Shown: positions 16,047-27,521, numbered from the stretch's first letter. The stretch is 58,917 nucleotides of DNA from an uncultured Porphyromonadaceae bacterium (GCA_900541865.1 UQLO01000014.1:1-58917); one strand, 5' to 3'. Numbers and translations are program-made. Notes: a model not told the origin generated them from the letters alone.

Positions 16047-18068
16047 TCAGTGGTTGAGTCCGGAGTAGTCGCGGGAGTAGCGGAGCATCTGCTCGACGTA
16101 GTTCTCGGGATAGGAGATGGTTACGTCGGTGATGCGGCCGGCAGCGTCGCGCACGGGGGTATAGACCGGGTTGACGAAGCCGCGGTAGGGAGCGATGTTG
16201 AGCGGTGCGTAGCGGTCGAGTATCTCGCGGTGGAGTTCCGGGTCTACTTTCACACCATAGGTTTCGACAAGGTCGACGGCGGCGGCATAGTCGCCCTCGG
16301 AGCGCACGCGCTGTATCTCGGCAAGCAGGTCGCCGAAGAGTCCGCGAAGGGCCTCGTAGTCGTTGACGCGCAGGTAGGTCTTGCCGTTCTCTTTATAGAT
16401 TTCGACAACATTGTTCTCGCGGCCCTTTTCGTAGACCCATTCGGAGATGAGTTTGCGGTTGCGCATGTGGGCCTCCTCGATGTCCTTGCCGGGCTCTATG
16501 CGGCGAAGCTGTGTCATCATGCCGTTGAGAAGGTAGCTGTAGTACTGCGCTTTGTAGGCGTCGGCACTGTCGAGAAGTCCGAGTTCTACCAGCTTGGGGT
16601 CGCCAAGATAGTAGAGGGCGAAGAGGTCGGCGCGAGCTTCCTCGATGGTGGAACCGTGCTCCTTGAGGGCATCGGGGTCTACACCGGGCAGAAGTTGGCC
16701 GGAAGCGTGGCCGAGGCACTCGTGGAGGTCGGTGTGGAGATTGTCGGTGATGAAAAGGTATTGGTTCATCAGCTCGCGCACTTCGGGATCCGGAATGAAT
16801 TCCTCGCGGCTGCCGTCGCCCTGACTGGCGGCGTCGTAGGCCTGCGTGATGTTTTCGAGAGTAACGCTCTTGGAGCCGTGGGCGGCCCGTATCCAGTTGG
16901 CGTTGGGCAGATTGATGCCGATGGGAGTCGCCGGATAGGAGTCGCCGGCGAGAATGGCGGCGGTGATAACCTTGGCGGAAACGCCCTTGACGTGCGGCTT
17001 GCGGAAGCGCGGATCGACCGGCGAGTGGTCTTCGAACCACTGCGCGTTGCCGCTCAGTATTTCGGTGCGCTCGCTGGCGGATATGTTCTTGAAGTTTACG
17101 ATGCTCTCCCATGCTCCGGTCATGCCGAGCGGGTCGCCGTAGCTCTCGATAAAGCCGTTGATGAAGTCAACCTGCGAGACGGTGTCCTCGGCCCACTCTA
17201 TGGAGTAGCGGTCGAAAGTGGCAAGGTCGCCGGTGGTATAGAATTCGATGAGAGAGCGGATTATCCGGCGCTGAGCGTCGTTCTCGGCGTAGACGGCGGC
17301 ACTGTCGAGATTCTCCACGATGTGGGCGATGGCCTCGCCGTAGAGGCCTCCAAGGCGGTAGGGCTGCTCAACGATGCGTCCGTTCTCCTTGACCACGCGG
17401 GTATTGAGGCCGTACGACACGGGGGTGCTGTCGCCGGGCACCTTGATGCCGTTGTAGTAAGCCTCAACTTCGGCCTGGGTGATTCCGGGGCCGTAGAGGT
17501 TGTTGGCGGAGGTAGCGATAAGATCCTGACCTGCAACCTGATTGACGCGCTTGGCGGCCAGCTCGGGGTTGAAAATCAGCTCTACAAGCTCTGCGGAATT
17601 GGCCGGAGCGGAGCCTTCGGGCAGCGCGGCGATGCGCTCCTCGAGGAAGCTGCGGCTGAAGGACGGCACAAACTTGTCGGTGCTGTAGTGGTGGTGGATG
17701 CCGTTGCCGAACCAAACCTGCTTGAGGTAGGTCTCGAAGGCTTTGTAGTCGGCGCTTTCGCGGTCGCCGTCGTAGTTGGTGTAGACGGCCTCAAGGAGGT
17801 CGCGCAAGGCGAGGTTGGAGGCGTTGTTCTGATCCCACAGTATGTCGCGACCCCAAAGGGCAGCCTCAGTGAGATAGTAGACCAGAGTCTTCTGCTGCAG
17901 GGTGAGGCTGTCGAAGTCGGGCACCCGGTAGCGGAGCACTTCGATGTCGGCGAAGCGGTCCACAACGTAGTCGAAATCGTCGGCCGGGGCCGGGGTGGCC
18001 TGGCGGCTGCACGAGGAAGAAGCGAGCAATGTCATGGCTATTGCGCTGGCGGTTAGTATTCTTTTCAT
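16047..18068 (-). CDS. Dipeptidyl-peptidase III (M49 family) lipoprotein
   Basis: A zinc aminopeptidase that removes dipeptides from peptide N-termini. It has the M49 motif HECLGH at residues 449-454 and the second motif EEARADL about 27 residues later, which supplies the third zinc ligand. The HECLGH variant and its position agree to within one residue with my recollection of the characterised Bacteroides thetaiotaomicron DPP III. The start at 18068 gives MKRILTASAIAM and a lipobox SSSC with Cys20, so the enzyme is probably anchored in the cell envelope, whereas DPP III enzymes are classically cytosolic. The longer open frame to 18143 is excluded because the promoter lies within it. It is monocistronic, with its own promoter overlapping the end of uvrA. 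Confidence 0.93.
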   Translation of the reverse strand: MKRILTASAIAMTLLASSSCSRQATPAPADDFDYVVDRFADIEVLRYRVPDFDSLTLQQKTLVYYLTEAALWGRDILWDQNNASNLALRDLLEAVYTNYDGDRESADYKAFETYLKQVWFGNGIHHHYSTDKFVPSFSRSFLEERIAALPEGSAPANSAELVELIFNPELAAKRVNQVAGQDLIATSANNLYGPGITQAEVEAYYNGIKVPGDSTPVSYGLNTRVVKENGRIVEQPYRLGGLYGEAIAHIVENLDSAAVYAENDAQRRIIRSLIEFYTTGDLATFDRYSIEWAEDTVSQVDFINGFIESYGDPLGMTGAWESIVNFKNISASERTEILSGNAQWFEDHSPVDPRFRKPHVKGVSAKVITAAILAGDSYPATPIGINLPNANWIRAAHGSKSVTLENITQAYDAASQGDGSREEFIPDPEVRELMNQYLFITDNLHTDLHECLGHASGQLLPGVDPDALKEHGSTIEEARADLFALYYLGDPKLVELGLLDSADAYKAQYYSYLLNGMMTQLRRIEPGKDIEEAHMRNRKLISEWVYEKGRENNVVEIYKENGKTYLRVNDYEALRGLFGDLLAEIQRVRSEGDYAAAVDLVETYGVKVDPELHREILDRYAPLNIAPYRGFVNPVYTPVRDAAGRITDVTISYPENYVEQMLRYSRDYSGLNH

Positions 18069-18095
18069 TGTCAAGTATGTGGTTGAATGGTTTTG

Positions 18096-18127
18096 CAAAA
18101 GTAACTCTTTTGGGCGAATATGCCAAA
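18096..18127 (-). promoter_or_regulatory. Promoter of the DPP III gene
   Basis: The minus strand has TTTG (18127-18124), 20 nt, then TACTTTTG (18103-18096). Its upstream edge abuts the uvrA stop codon (18128). The predicted leader is about 22-25 nt. Confidence 0.88.
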
Positions 18128-21001
18128 TCACTTGGCCGGACAAATGCCTTCGGCGCGAAGATAGGCCGCTGTCGGCGAATCTGTCGCCGCAAGCTCCTCC
18201 GGTGTGCCTTGGGCAATGATATGTCCTCCACCGGCTCCGCCTTCGGGTCCCATGTCGACAACATAGTCGGCGCTGCGCACAACGTCGAGATTATGTTCTA
18301 TCACCAGCACGGTATTTCCCTTGTCGACCAAGCGGTTGAGTATATTCATCAGTGTGCGGATATCATCGAAGTGGAGGCCCGTGGTCGGCTCATCCAATAT
18401 AAAAAGGGTGCGCCCGGTGTCGCGGCGCGACAGCTCGGTGGCGAGTTTGACGCGCTGATTCTCACCCCCCGAAAGAGTGCTTGAGGGCTGGCCCAGCTTG
18501 ATATAGCCAAGGCCGATATCCTGCAGCACCTTGATTTTTTTGAGTATATGGGGCACGCCGGCAAAGAATTCCACAGCCTGATTGATGGTCATGTCGAGAA
18601 CATCGGCAATGGATTTGCCCTTGAAGCGCACCTCGAGAGTCTCGCGGTTGTAGCGCCGGCCGTGGCACTCCGCGCACGGGACAAGCACGTCGGGTAGGAA
18701 GTTCATCTCTATGGTCTTGTAGCCGTTGCCCGAGCAGGCCTCGCAGCGGCCGCCGGCAACGTTGAAGGAGAATCGGCCGGGTTTGTAGCCGCGTATCTTG
18801 GCCTCCGGAAGGGCTACAAAGAGGTTGCGGATGTCGGTGAAGACTCCCGTGTAGGTTGCCGGATTGGAGCGCGGAGTGCGACCCAGAGGGCTTTGGTCGA
18901 CTGTCACCACCTTGTCTATATTCTCCAGGCCGATGGCCTCCCTGTATGGCAGCGGCTCGGTCAGCGAGTTGTAGAAGCGTTGGCTGAGTATTGGCTGCAG
19001 GGTGCCGTTGACCAGACTCGACTTGCCGCTGCCGCTCACGCCGGCAAGCACGGTCAGCGTACCCAAGGGAAGTGTGAAGTCGACGTTCTTAAGATTGTGG
19101 CCCGTGGCGCCGAGTATGCTCAGGGTCTTGCCGGTGCCGGTGCGCCGTTTTTCGGGCAGCGGAATTTCAGCGCTGCCGTTGAGGTAGCGCGCCGTGACGG
19201 TGTCGGCCTTGAGCATCTGCTCGGGAGTGCCCGCAAAGACGACCTCGCCGCCCTTGCGGCCGGCGCCGGGACCGATGTCGACAATATAGTCCGCCTCGAG
19301 CATAATGTCTTTGTCGTGCTCCACAACAATTATTGAGTTCGAGGCGTCGCGAAGTCGCTTGAGCGACTCAATAAGTCGGTGGTTGTCGCGCTGGTGCAGC
19401 CCGATGGAGGGCTCGTCGAGAATGTAGAGCACATTCACAAGCTCCGACCCCAGCTGCGTGGCCAGCCGGATTCGCTGGCTCTCACCTCCCGAAAGGGTCG
19501 CCGAGTTGCGGTTGAGCTGGAGATAGCCCAATCCGACGTCTGTCAGAAAACGCAGTCGAGTCGATATTTCCTTGATTATCTCGGTGCCTATGGTGCGGTC
19601 GCGGCTGTTGAGCCGCTCGAGCACGGTGTCGGCCCAGCGACCCAGAGCGGCGATGTCCATGCGTGCCAAATCGGCAATGTTGTGGCCGTCGACGAAGAAA
19701 TGCAGCGCTTCGCGGTTGAGTCGGTCGCCGTTGCATTCCGGACAAACGCGCCGGCTGATGAACTGTCCGCTCCACTTTCGCGCCTTGGCGCTTTCGTCGT
19801 CGTCCTGCTTGTTTTCGATGAATTTGAGAATACCGTCGAAGGTGCGGAAGAAGTCGAAGCCCGCAAGCGTCGAGCCCTCCAGACGCGGCACGGCCGTAGT
19901 GCCGTTGAAAAGATCGTCGACCAACTCGTCGGGCAGTTCGCCGAAGGGAGTGTCGATGGTAAATCCGTGGCTCTGCAGTATGGCCTTGATTTGGAGGAAC
20001 ACCAGCGACTCGTGGTACTTGCCCAGCGGCACTATGGCGCCTTTTGCAATGCTCAGACTCTCGTCGGGAACTATCTTGGCGCGGTCTACGATGTTGACGT
20101 AGCCCAGTCCCTTGCATCGCGGGCAAGCGCCTTGCGGAGAGTTGAACGAGAAGTTGTGGGGCGCCGGGTCGTGGTACGATATTCCCGTGGTGGGGTCGAC
20201 CAGCTCCTGGCTGAAGTAAGCGGCGGCGTCGGTGTCGACGTCGTAGACCATAATCTCCTTGTCGCCCTGGGCCAGAGCGCGCGTCACCGATTCCAGCAAC
20301 CGGTCGCGGTCTTTTTCGTCGGCCACAATGCGGTCGATCACCAGCTCCACAGAGTGGTTGCGGTAGCGGTCGAGTTTCATGCCGGGGGTGATTTCCATCA
20401 GCTCGCCGTCGACGCGCACTCGGATATAGCCCTTCTTGGTGAGGGTCTCGAAGAGCTCCTTGTAGTGGCCCTTGCGGTTCTTGACCAAAGGAGCCAGTAT
20501 GTAGAGCTTGCGGCCGGCATAGCGGCTCACGATGAGGTCGACGATTTTCTCGGGTGTGTATTTCACCATCTCGTGCCCCGAGGCGTAGCTCACGGCGTGG
20601 CCGATGCGCGCAAACAGAAGGCGCAGAAAGTCGTAGACCTCTGTGGTGGTGCCTATGGTGCTTCGCGGATTGCGGTTGATGGTCTTCTGCTCGATGGCAA
20701 TGACGGGGCAAAGGCCCGAAATGTGGTCCACATCGGGCCGCTCCAGGTTGCCCAGCATATTGCGGGCGTAGGCCGAAAAGGTTTCTATATAGCGCCGCTG
20801 GCCTTCGGCGAATATGGTGTCGAAGGCCAGACTCGACTTGCCGCTGCCGCTCAGTCCGGTAACTACGGTCAGGGCGTTGTGCGGAATGTCGATGTCGATA
20901 TTCTTGAGATTGTTGACGCGTGCGCCGACAACGCTGATACGGTCGCAGCCGTCGTCGGCGGCTACCGCTTTGCCTTTTGGCGCAGTACTATGTTCTGTCA
21001 T
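18128..21001 (-). CDS. uvrA: Excinuclease ABC subunit A
   Basis: UvrA finds DNA damage and loads UvrB in nucleotide excision repair. From the ATG at 21001 it has 957 residues. Both ABC modules are complete: Walker A GLSGSGKSS and GVSGSGKSS, signatures LSGGESQRIRLA and LSGGENQRVKLA, Walker B ILDEPSIGLH and ILDEPTTGLH. The C-terminal zinc module is intact (CEAC, then CAEC about 19 residues later). In the first zinc module only CPRC is present and the preceding Cys pair is missing (VDPTTGISY in its place). A TTG at 21028 overlapping the upstream stop codon (TTGA) is an alternative start that adds nine residues. It follows the lytic transglycosylase gene closely and is probably the third gene of that operon. 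Confidence 0.96.
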   Translation of the reverse strand: MTEHSTAPKGKAVAADDGCDRISVVGARVNNLKNIDIDIPHNALTVVTGLSGSGKSSLAFDTIFAEGQRRYIETFSAYARNMLGNLERPDVDHISGLCPVIAIEQKTINRNPRSTIGTTTEVYDFLRLLFARIGHAVSYASGHEMVKYTPEKIVDLIVSRYAGRKLYILAPLVKNRKGHYKELFETLTKKGYIRVRVDGELMEITPGMKLDRYRNHSVELVIDRIVADEKDRDRLLESVTRALAQGDKEIMVYDVDTDAAAYFSQELVDPTTGISYHDPAPHNFSFNSPQGACPRCKGLGYVNIVDRAKIVPDESLSIAKGAIVPLGKYHESLVFLQIKAILQSHGFTIDTPFGELPDELVDDLFNGTTAVPRLEGSTLAGFDFFRTFDGILKFIENKQDDDESAKARKWSGQFISRRVCPECNGDRLNREALHFFVDGHNIADLARMDIAALGRWADTVLERLNSRDRTIGTEIIKEISTRLRFLTDVGLGYLQLNRNSATLSGGESQRIRLATQLGSELVNVLYILDEPSIGLHQRDNHRLIESLKRLRDASNSIIVVEHDKDIMLEADYIVDIGPGAGRKGGEVVFAGTPEQMLKADTVTARYLNGSAEIPLPEKRRTGTGKTLSILGATGHNLKNVDFTLPLGTLTVLAGVSGSGKSSLVNGTLQPILSQRFYNSLTEPLPYREAIGLENIDKVVTVDQSPLGRTPRSNPATYTGVFTDIRNLFVALPEAKIRGYKPGRFSFNVAGGRCEACSGNGYKTIEMNFLPDVLVPCAECHGRRYNRETLEVRFKGKSIADVLDMTINQAVEFFAGVPHILKKIKVLQDIGLGYIKLGQPSSTLSGGENQRVKLATELSRRDTGRTLFILDEPTTGLHFDDIRTLMNILNRLVDKGNTVLVIEHNLDVVRSADYVVDMGPEGGAGGGHIIAQGTPEELAATDSPTAAYLRAEGICPAK

Positions 21002-21024
21002 CTTCGTTTTCTGTTCCTGACCCG

Positions 21025-21960
21025 TCAACGGTCAGTCCAATTGGAATTGAAAGTGTCGGTGCCGCTTTGGCTGCGCGATAGCGACTCCGCCGTGGGTATG
21101 CGCACCTTGTATGTTTTGCCGGCCCGGTTTGTAAGGCTTTTGGAACGTATCCAGGGATTTTCGTCGCGCAGGGTGGCGTAGGATATTCCCTGGCGGCGCG
21201 CCCAGTCGGGCCAACTGGCCACGGGGCCGCTAACCTCCACCTCGCGGTATCGGCGGGGCTGATATAGCTGGTCGTCGCGCAGGTGGAAGCCGTAGGCGCT
21301 CGGGTTCTCCATCACGGTCTTCATTGCCATTATGCGGTAGGGGTAGCGGGTGGTTTCCTCGGTAAGATAGAGGTCGAGCGAAGTCTCCTGGCCCTGGCGG
21401 TCGAGCTCGTTGGTGATGCGCGTATTGCCGCCGTTGTAGGCCGCCATCACGCTGGGCCAGTTGCCGAAGCGCCGGTAGGAGTTCTTCAGGTAGCGGCATG
21501 CGGCTGCCGTGGCCTTCTCGATATTGTAGCGCTCGTCGACTTCATCACCCACTTCGAGGCCGTACTCGCGGGCCGTAGAGGGTATGAACTGCCAGAAACC
21601 GGCAGCCTTGGCCGGCGAATAGGCGCGGGGGTTGAGCGAGCTTTCGACGCATGCCAGATAGAGCATGTCCTGCGGCACGCCGTTGTCGCGCAGTATGCGG
21701 CTCATCTCCGGGAAGAAACGGTTGGCCCGCTTGATAATCAGCATAGTGGTGCCGTGGGTATATACTATCGAGCTGAGCTCGCGGTCGAAGGCTTCGTACA
21801 TGTCCGACCGGTCCAGAGGTATGGTCTCGGAGCATATGGTCACCGAAGCGGGCACTTCGGGAGAATAGACGTCGGAGAAGCGGACCGGAACGCGCTGGGC
21901 GGAGGCGGCCGCACTGAGGGCCAAAGCGATGGCCGCTGTTGCGATATGTTTTAATTTCAT
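21025..21960 (-). CDS. Lytic murein transglycosylase (SLT/MltD type)
   Basis: A periplasmic enzyme that cleaves peptidoglycan glycan strands. It is 311 residues with a signal peptide (MKLKHIATAAIALALSAAASA). The goose-lysozyme-like SLT domain starts near residue 95, with the catalytic Glu106 in VESSLNP followed by SPAKAAGFWQF and AAYNGG. The C-terminal 50 residues (ISYATLRDENPWIRS to KTYKVRIP) are a single LysM-like wall-binding segment. It begins 14 nt after the type B cargo gene and its stop overlaps the alternative uvrA start, so the three genes form one operon. A role in opening the wall for envelope assembly is an inference. Confidence 0.93.
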   Translation of the reverse strand: MKLKHIATAAIALALSAAASAQRVPVRFSDVYSPEVPASVTICSETIPLDRSDMYEAFDRELSSIVYTHGTTMLIIKRANRFFPEMSRILRDNGVPQDMLYLACVESSLNPRAYSPAKAAGFWQFIPSTAREYGLEVGDEVDERYNIEKATAAACRYLKNSYRRFGNWPSVMAAYNGGNTRITNELDRQGQETSLDLYLTEETTRYPYRIMAMKTVMENPSAYGFHLRDDQLYQPRRYREVEVSGPVASWPDWARRQGISYATLRDENPWIRSKSLTNRAGKTYKVRIPTAESLSRSQSGTDTFNSNWTDR

Positions 21961-21974
21961 TGTCGTTCAGAGTG

Positions 21975-23291
21975 TTATTCTTCGGGCGAAGAGGTAGTGG
22001 CGCCTTGCTCGTAGCCTACGATGTTGATGTCGCCGGCGCGGTCATAGCGCACGCCGTCGGCTCCTTCGGCGCGGATTACATAGTAATAAACGCCTGCCGG
22101 CACGAATTTGCTTCCCACTTTGCCGTCCCAGCCTTCGGAGGGGTCGGTGGTGGTGAAGAGGCGCTTGCCCCAGCGGTTGAATATGCTACACTCGTAACTT
22201 ACTATGCTTTTGTAGCTTACCTTCCATACATCGTTCACTCCGTCTTCGTTGTGCGGGGAGAAGGCGTTCGGGATTTCGAGCTTGGACTCGCCGATAAAAA
22301 TCTCGTAGGTGTCGCCGGCGTACTCGCAGGTAGCGTCATCGTTGGCTGCCACGAAGCGTACATAGGTGGTGCCCTGCTCGCGGAAGGTATAGGTGAATGT
22401 CAGTTCGGTGTAGGTGAGCTCGTTGATGTCGAATTCCGGCGAACGCGATATCTGCCACTCGTGGAAGACGGCGCCGTCGGTGACGGCGGCCTCAAACTCG
22501 ATGTCGCACGGCGCCGAGCCGCCCAGTCCTTCTGTCTCCTCGCGCTGCTCGTTGTCGGCCTCGCGCACGCTCTGGGTGGCGCGGCTGCGCGCTTCGATGC
22601 CGTAGGGCTCTACAGTGGCGCTCTCAACGCTCTGCGCCTCGCCCCAGACCTTGAGAAAGCGGTCGCCGCTGAGAGTGAAGGTAGTTGCCATATAGGGGTC
22701 GGGCACCGAGAAGGATGCGCCGATCGAGCTCAAGGTCTCTGTGGTGGCCTCCGGCCGGTAGGCGAAGCTGTCGTCGTCGAAGTGCAGTGCCGTGTATTCA
22801 ACAGTCAGCTCGCGCGAAAGTTCCATGCGGCGGCCGTTGATGCTGTAGTAGGGAATGGCGGAGGCATTGCCGGCAAAGTCGAGGCGGCAGCGGTCGCAGT
22901 CGCGTTCGGCCGTCGGTGTCAGGGCCTGCAGCTCCAGGCGGTGCGCCGAGTAGTCGGCGACCCAGTAGCAGTGCTGGCGCCCGTCGTGCTCGACGATATA
23001 TCCCATATCGCCCGCAGAGAGGGTGATGGTGCTGACTCCGCCCGCATTGGTTGCCGCGACATCCTCGGCGTAAGCCCCGCCCATGTTGGAGAATCGGCGC
23101 CAGGTCGGAGCTGACCCCGTGTAGGGGTAGCTTGCGGTGATGCCGGCCGTGCTTTCAAGCACATAGACAGTTTCGAGGCCCGACGAGGTCTCGGGGGTTA
23201 TCTCTACTGCCGGCTTGGCGTTGCCGGAAAAATCCAACGCGAAGGCCGCCGAAGCGGTCAGCAGGCACAGTATGGCGACGGGGAATTTCAT
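21975..23291 (-). CDS. Secreted protein with gliding-motility-associated (T9SS type B) C-terminal domain
   Basis: This 438-residue protein has a signal peptide (MKFPVAILCLLTASAAFA), beta-rich Ig-like domains, and a C-terminal domain with NAFSPHNEDGVNDVW, IFNRWGKRLF, GWDGK and PAGVYYYVI. These are the hallmark blocks of the gliding motility-associated C-terminal domain that directs export by T9SS and surface retention (type B). The domain is followed by a further polar tail of about 15 residues (ending SSPEE), which is unusual. A good promoter precedes it, and it is the first gene of an operon with the transglycosylase and uvrA. The function of the N-terminal part is unknown. Confidence 0.85.
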   Translation of the reverse strand: MKFPVAILCLLTASAAFALDFSGNAKPAVEITPETSSGLETVYVLESTAGITASYPYTGSAPTWRRFSNMGGAYAEDVAATNAGGVSTITLSAGDMGYIVEHDGRQHCYWVADYSAHRLELQALTPTAERDCDRCRLDFAGNASAIPYYSINGRRMELSRELTVEYTALHFDDDSFAYRPEATTETLSSIGASFSVPDPYMATTFTLSGDRFLKVWGEAQSVESATVEPYGIEARSRATQSVREADNEQREETEGLGGSAPCDIEFEAAVTDGAVFHEWQISRSPEFDINELTYTELTFTYTFREQGTTYVRFVAANDDATCEYAGDTYEIFIGESKLEIPNAFSPHNEDGVNDVWKVSYKSIVSYECSIFNRWGKRLFTTTDPSEGWDGKVGSKFVPAGVYYYVIRAEGADGVRYDRAGDINIVGYEQGATTSSPEE

Positions 23292-23321
23292 GACGGGCGT
23301 GGTATATATCTTCGTAACTCA

Positions 23322-23353
23322 CAAAATTAACAAAAAATCCCCACAAAAGCAAG
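23322..23353 (-). promoter_or_regulatory. Promoter of the type B cargo-transglycosylase-uvrA operon
   Basis: The minus strand has CTTG (23353-23350), 20 nt, then TAATTTTG (23329-23322). The predicted leader is about 25 nt. Confidence 0.75.
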
Positions 23354-23393
23354 CCGGCTGCCACGCGAAGCCGCCTTTTTGGGGATTCTTAAC

Positions 23394-23428
23394 AAAAAAA
23401 GGCCGCCCTGCGCTTACAGAACGGCCTC
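23394..23428 (-). terminator. Terminator of the M13 peptidase transcript
   Basis: A stem AGGCCG/CGGCCT (23400-23405 with 23422-23427) around a 16-nt loop is followed on the minus strand by T7. It lies about 20 nt after the peptidase stop codon. Confidence 0.75.
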
Positions 23429-23448
23429 TTGATTGAGTTTTCTATGTA

Positions 23449-25473
23449 TTACCAGATGACAACACGCTCGGCTTCGGGCATAAACATGCCGTCGCCCTCG
23501 GTGATGCCGAATGCGGTGTAGAACGGGTCGATGTTCTTCAGAGTAGCGTTCACGCGCCAGCGGCCCAGCGAGTGCGGGTCGGTCTGGGTGCGCTGCATAA
23601 TCTCCTCGGGGGTGATGTTTGCGGCCCAGACGTTGGCGTAGCCAAGGTAGAAGCGCTGGTCGGGAGTAAAACCGCCTACTACGGGGCCTTCCTGACCGTT
23701 GAGGCTGTTGAGGTAGGCGGTGTGGGCAACTCGCAGACCACCCTGGTCGGCGATGTTCTCGCCCAGAGTGAGGCGGCCGTTGCCGTGAACGCCGGGAGCC
23801 ACTTCAACGCTGTCGAACTGGGCTACGAGCTTGTCGGCGAGGGCCTCGAAGGCTGCGGCGTCGGCCTCGGTCCACCAGTTGGAGAAGTTGCCGTCCTTGT
23901 CGAACTGGCGACCCTGGTCGTCGAAGCCGTGGGTCATCTCATGGCCGATAACAACACCGATAGCGCCGTAGTTGATGGCATCGTCGGCGTTCGGGTCGAA
24001 GAACGGAGGCTGAAGGATGCCGGCGGGGAAGCAGATTTCGTTGGTGGTCGGGTTGTAGTAGGCGTTGACGGTCTGCGGAGTCATCTGCCAGCGGGCGCGG
24101 TCTACGGGCTTGCCGAAGTCGCTGTTGTTGTATGCGATGTTGAAGAGCTGGGCGGCCTGAATATTCTCCCAGTACGACTTGCTCGGGTCGACGGTGAGCT
24201 CGGAGTAGTCGCGCCAGGTGTCGGGATAGCCTATTTTAACGGTGAAGTTGGCGAGTTTTTCGCGGGCGCGGGCCTTGGTGGTGTCGCTCATCCAGGTCAG
24301 GTTGTCGATGTGTTGGCCAAGGGCGGTCTGAAGGTTGCCGACCAGCTCGAGCATCTTCTCCTTTGAGGATGCGGGGAAGTAACGCTCCACGTAGAGCTGG
24401 CCGAGAGCTTCGCCAAGGATGCCGTTGGGCACGCCCACAGCACGCTTCCAGCGCGGACGCTGCTCCTGCACGCCGCTCATAACTTTGGAAAGCTCGAAGT
24501 TGGCGTTGATGAAGTCGTCGCTCAGATACTGGCTGGCGCTGCCGATGTAGCTGGCGGCCATGTAGTCGCGGAGCTGCTGCTCGGGAGTGGTGGCCAGCAC
24601 CTTGCCCACAAACTCATAATAGTCGGGCTGCTCGACGATGACGGTGTCGACGCCCTCAACGTTCTGGGCGGCGAAGTAGCCGGGCAGGTCGATGGCAGGA
24701 GCCACAGCCACGAGGTTTACCATCGAGGTGGGGTTGTAGCATGCCTCGATGTTTCGCATTTCGGTGCGGGTCATCTGCTTTTGGGCGAGCTTGGTCTCCA
24801 GCGAGATGGTGTTGTCGGCGAGACGGGTTGCGTCGGCTTCGCTGTAACCGGCGAGTTTGGCTATGGTCACCAGATAGTTGCGGTAGGCCTCCATGATGGC
24901 GCGGCTATGGTCGTCGGTCTTGGTGTAGTAATCGCGGTCGCCCAGTCCGAGGCCTCCCTGGCCGAGGTACATGGCGTTCATGGAGCTGTTGGCCAGGTCG
25001 GCCATTACACCGGTGCCGAAGAACACGTCCAGACCCGGCAAGGTGGCCATGAGGTTTACAATCTGGTCGCGGGTGGCGGCGTTGATGGTTGCCAGATCGC
25101 GCTGCAGGGGAGCGGCGCCCTCGTTGTTGAGGCGCACGCTGTCCATACCCATAGCGTAGAGGTCGGCGATTTTCTGGGCGTTGGTGCCGGTTTCGCACGA
25201 GTCGGGGTTGATGCCCGTCACGAGTTCGCGGATCTGCTCACGGCAGGCTTCGCCGACGGCATCGAAGGAGCCGAAGCGCGAGAACTCGGCCGGAAGCGGA
25301 TGGGAGGCTATCCAGCCGCCGCAGGCGTAGTCGTAGAAATCGGCGCGAGGGCTGACGGTGGTGTCGAGGTTGGCAACGTCTATGCCCGTCGGAGCGGCGC
25401 TCTGACGGCCACCGCAGGCGGCCACGCTCAGCAGCAGTGTGCCGGCGCAAGCAATCATAATACGGTTGTTCAT
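23449..25473 (-). CDS. M13 family zinc metallopeptidase (PepO/neprilysin type), lipoprotein
   Basis: An endopeptidase for short peptides. From the ATG at 25473 it has 674 residues, with a lipobox VAAC (Cys20) that anchors it in the envelope. The N-terminal family block FYDYACGGWIASHP is followed by the large helical domain. Further on come NAYYNP, then the zinc motif HEMTH (His511, Glu512, His515) and the third ligand in ENIADQGGL about 60 residues later. The end ...RVVIW is close to the family's C-terminal tryptophan. The open frame extends 10 codons upstream without a signal sequence, so that start was not chosen. With DPP III and the S8 protease it is one of three envelope or secreted peptidases in the window. 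It lies 65 nt after the ABC-F gene and may be co-transcribed with it. Confidence 0.94.
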   Translation of the reverse strand: MNNRIMIACAGTLLLSVAACGGRQSAAPTGIDVANLDTTVSPRADFYDYACGGWIASHPLPAEFSRFGSFDAVGEACREQIRELVTGINPDSCETGTNAQKIADLYAMGMDSVRLNNEGAAPLQRDLATINAATRDQIVNLMATLPGLDVFFGTGVMADLANSSMNAMYLGQGGLGLGDRDYYTKTDDHSRAIMEAYRNYLVTIAKLAGYSEADATRLADNTISLETKLAQKQMTRTEMRNIEACYNPTSMVNLVAVAPAIDLPGYFAAQNVEGVDTVIVEQPDYYEFVGKVLATTPEQQLRDYMAASYIGSASQYLSDDFINANFELSKVMSGVQEQRPRWKRAVGVPNGILGEALGQLYVERYFPASSKEKMLELVGNLQTALGQHIDNLTWMSDTTKARAREKLANFTVKIGYPDTWRDYSELTVDPSKSYWENIQAAQLFNIAYNNSDFGKPVDRARWQMTPQTVNAYYNPTTNEICFPAGILQPPFFDPNADDAINYGAIGVVIGHEMTHGFDDQGRQFDKDGNFSNWWTEADAAAFEALADKLVAQFDSVEVAPGVHGNGRLTLGENIADQGGLRVAHTAYLNSLNGQEGPVVGGFTPDQRFYLGYANVWAANITPEEIMQRTQTDPHSLGRWRVNATLKNIDPFYTAFGITEGDGMFMPEAERVVIW

Positions 25474-25538
25474 AATTATATGATAATGATAAATAGGATT
25501 CATCGGTTTGTTCTCTCTTGGTATGTTTCGGTGCGGCT

Positions 25539-27500
<1,962 letters not shown>

Positions 27501-27521
27501 TCAAGAGCTCTTATTGCGCTG

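Noticed and set aside
18069..18143. A 25-residue N-terminal extension of DPP III
   Set aside because: It would overlap the promoter and the uvrA end, and it lacks a signal sequence; the lipoprotein signal starts at 18068.
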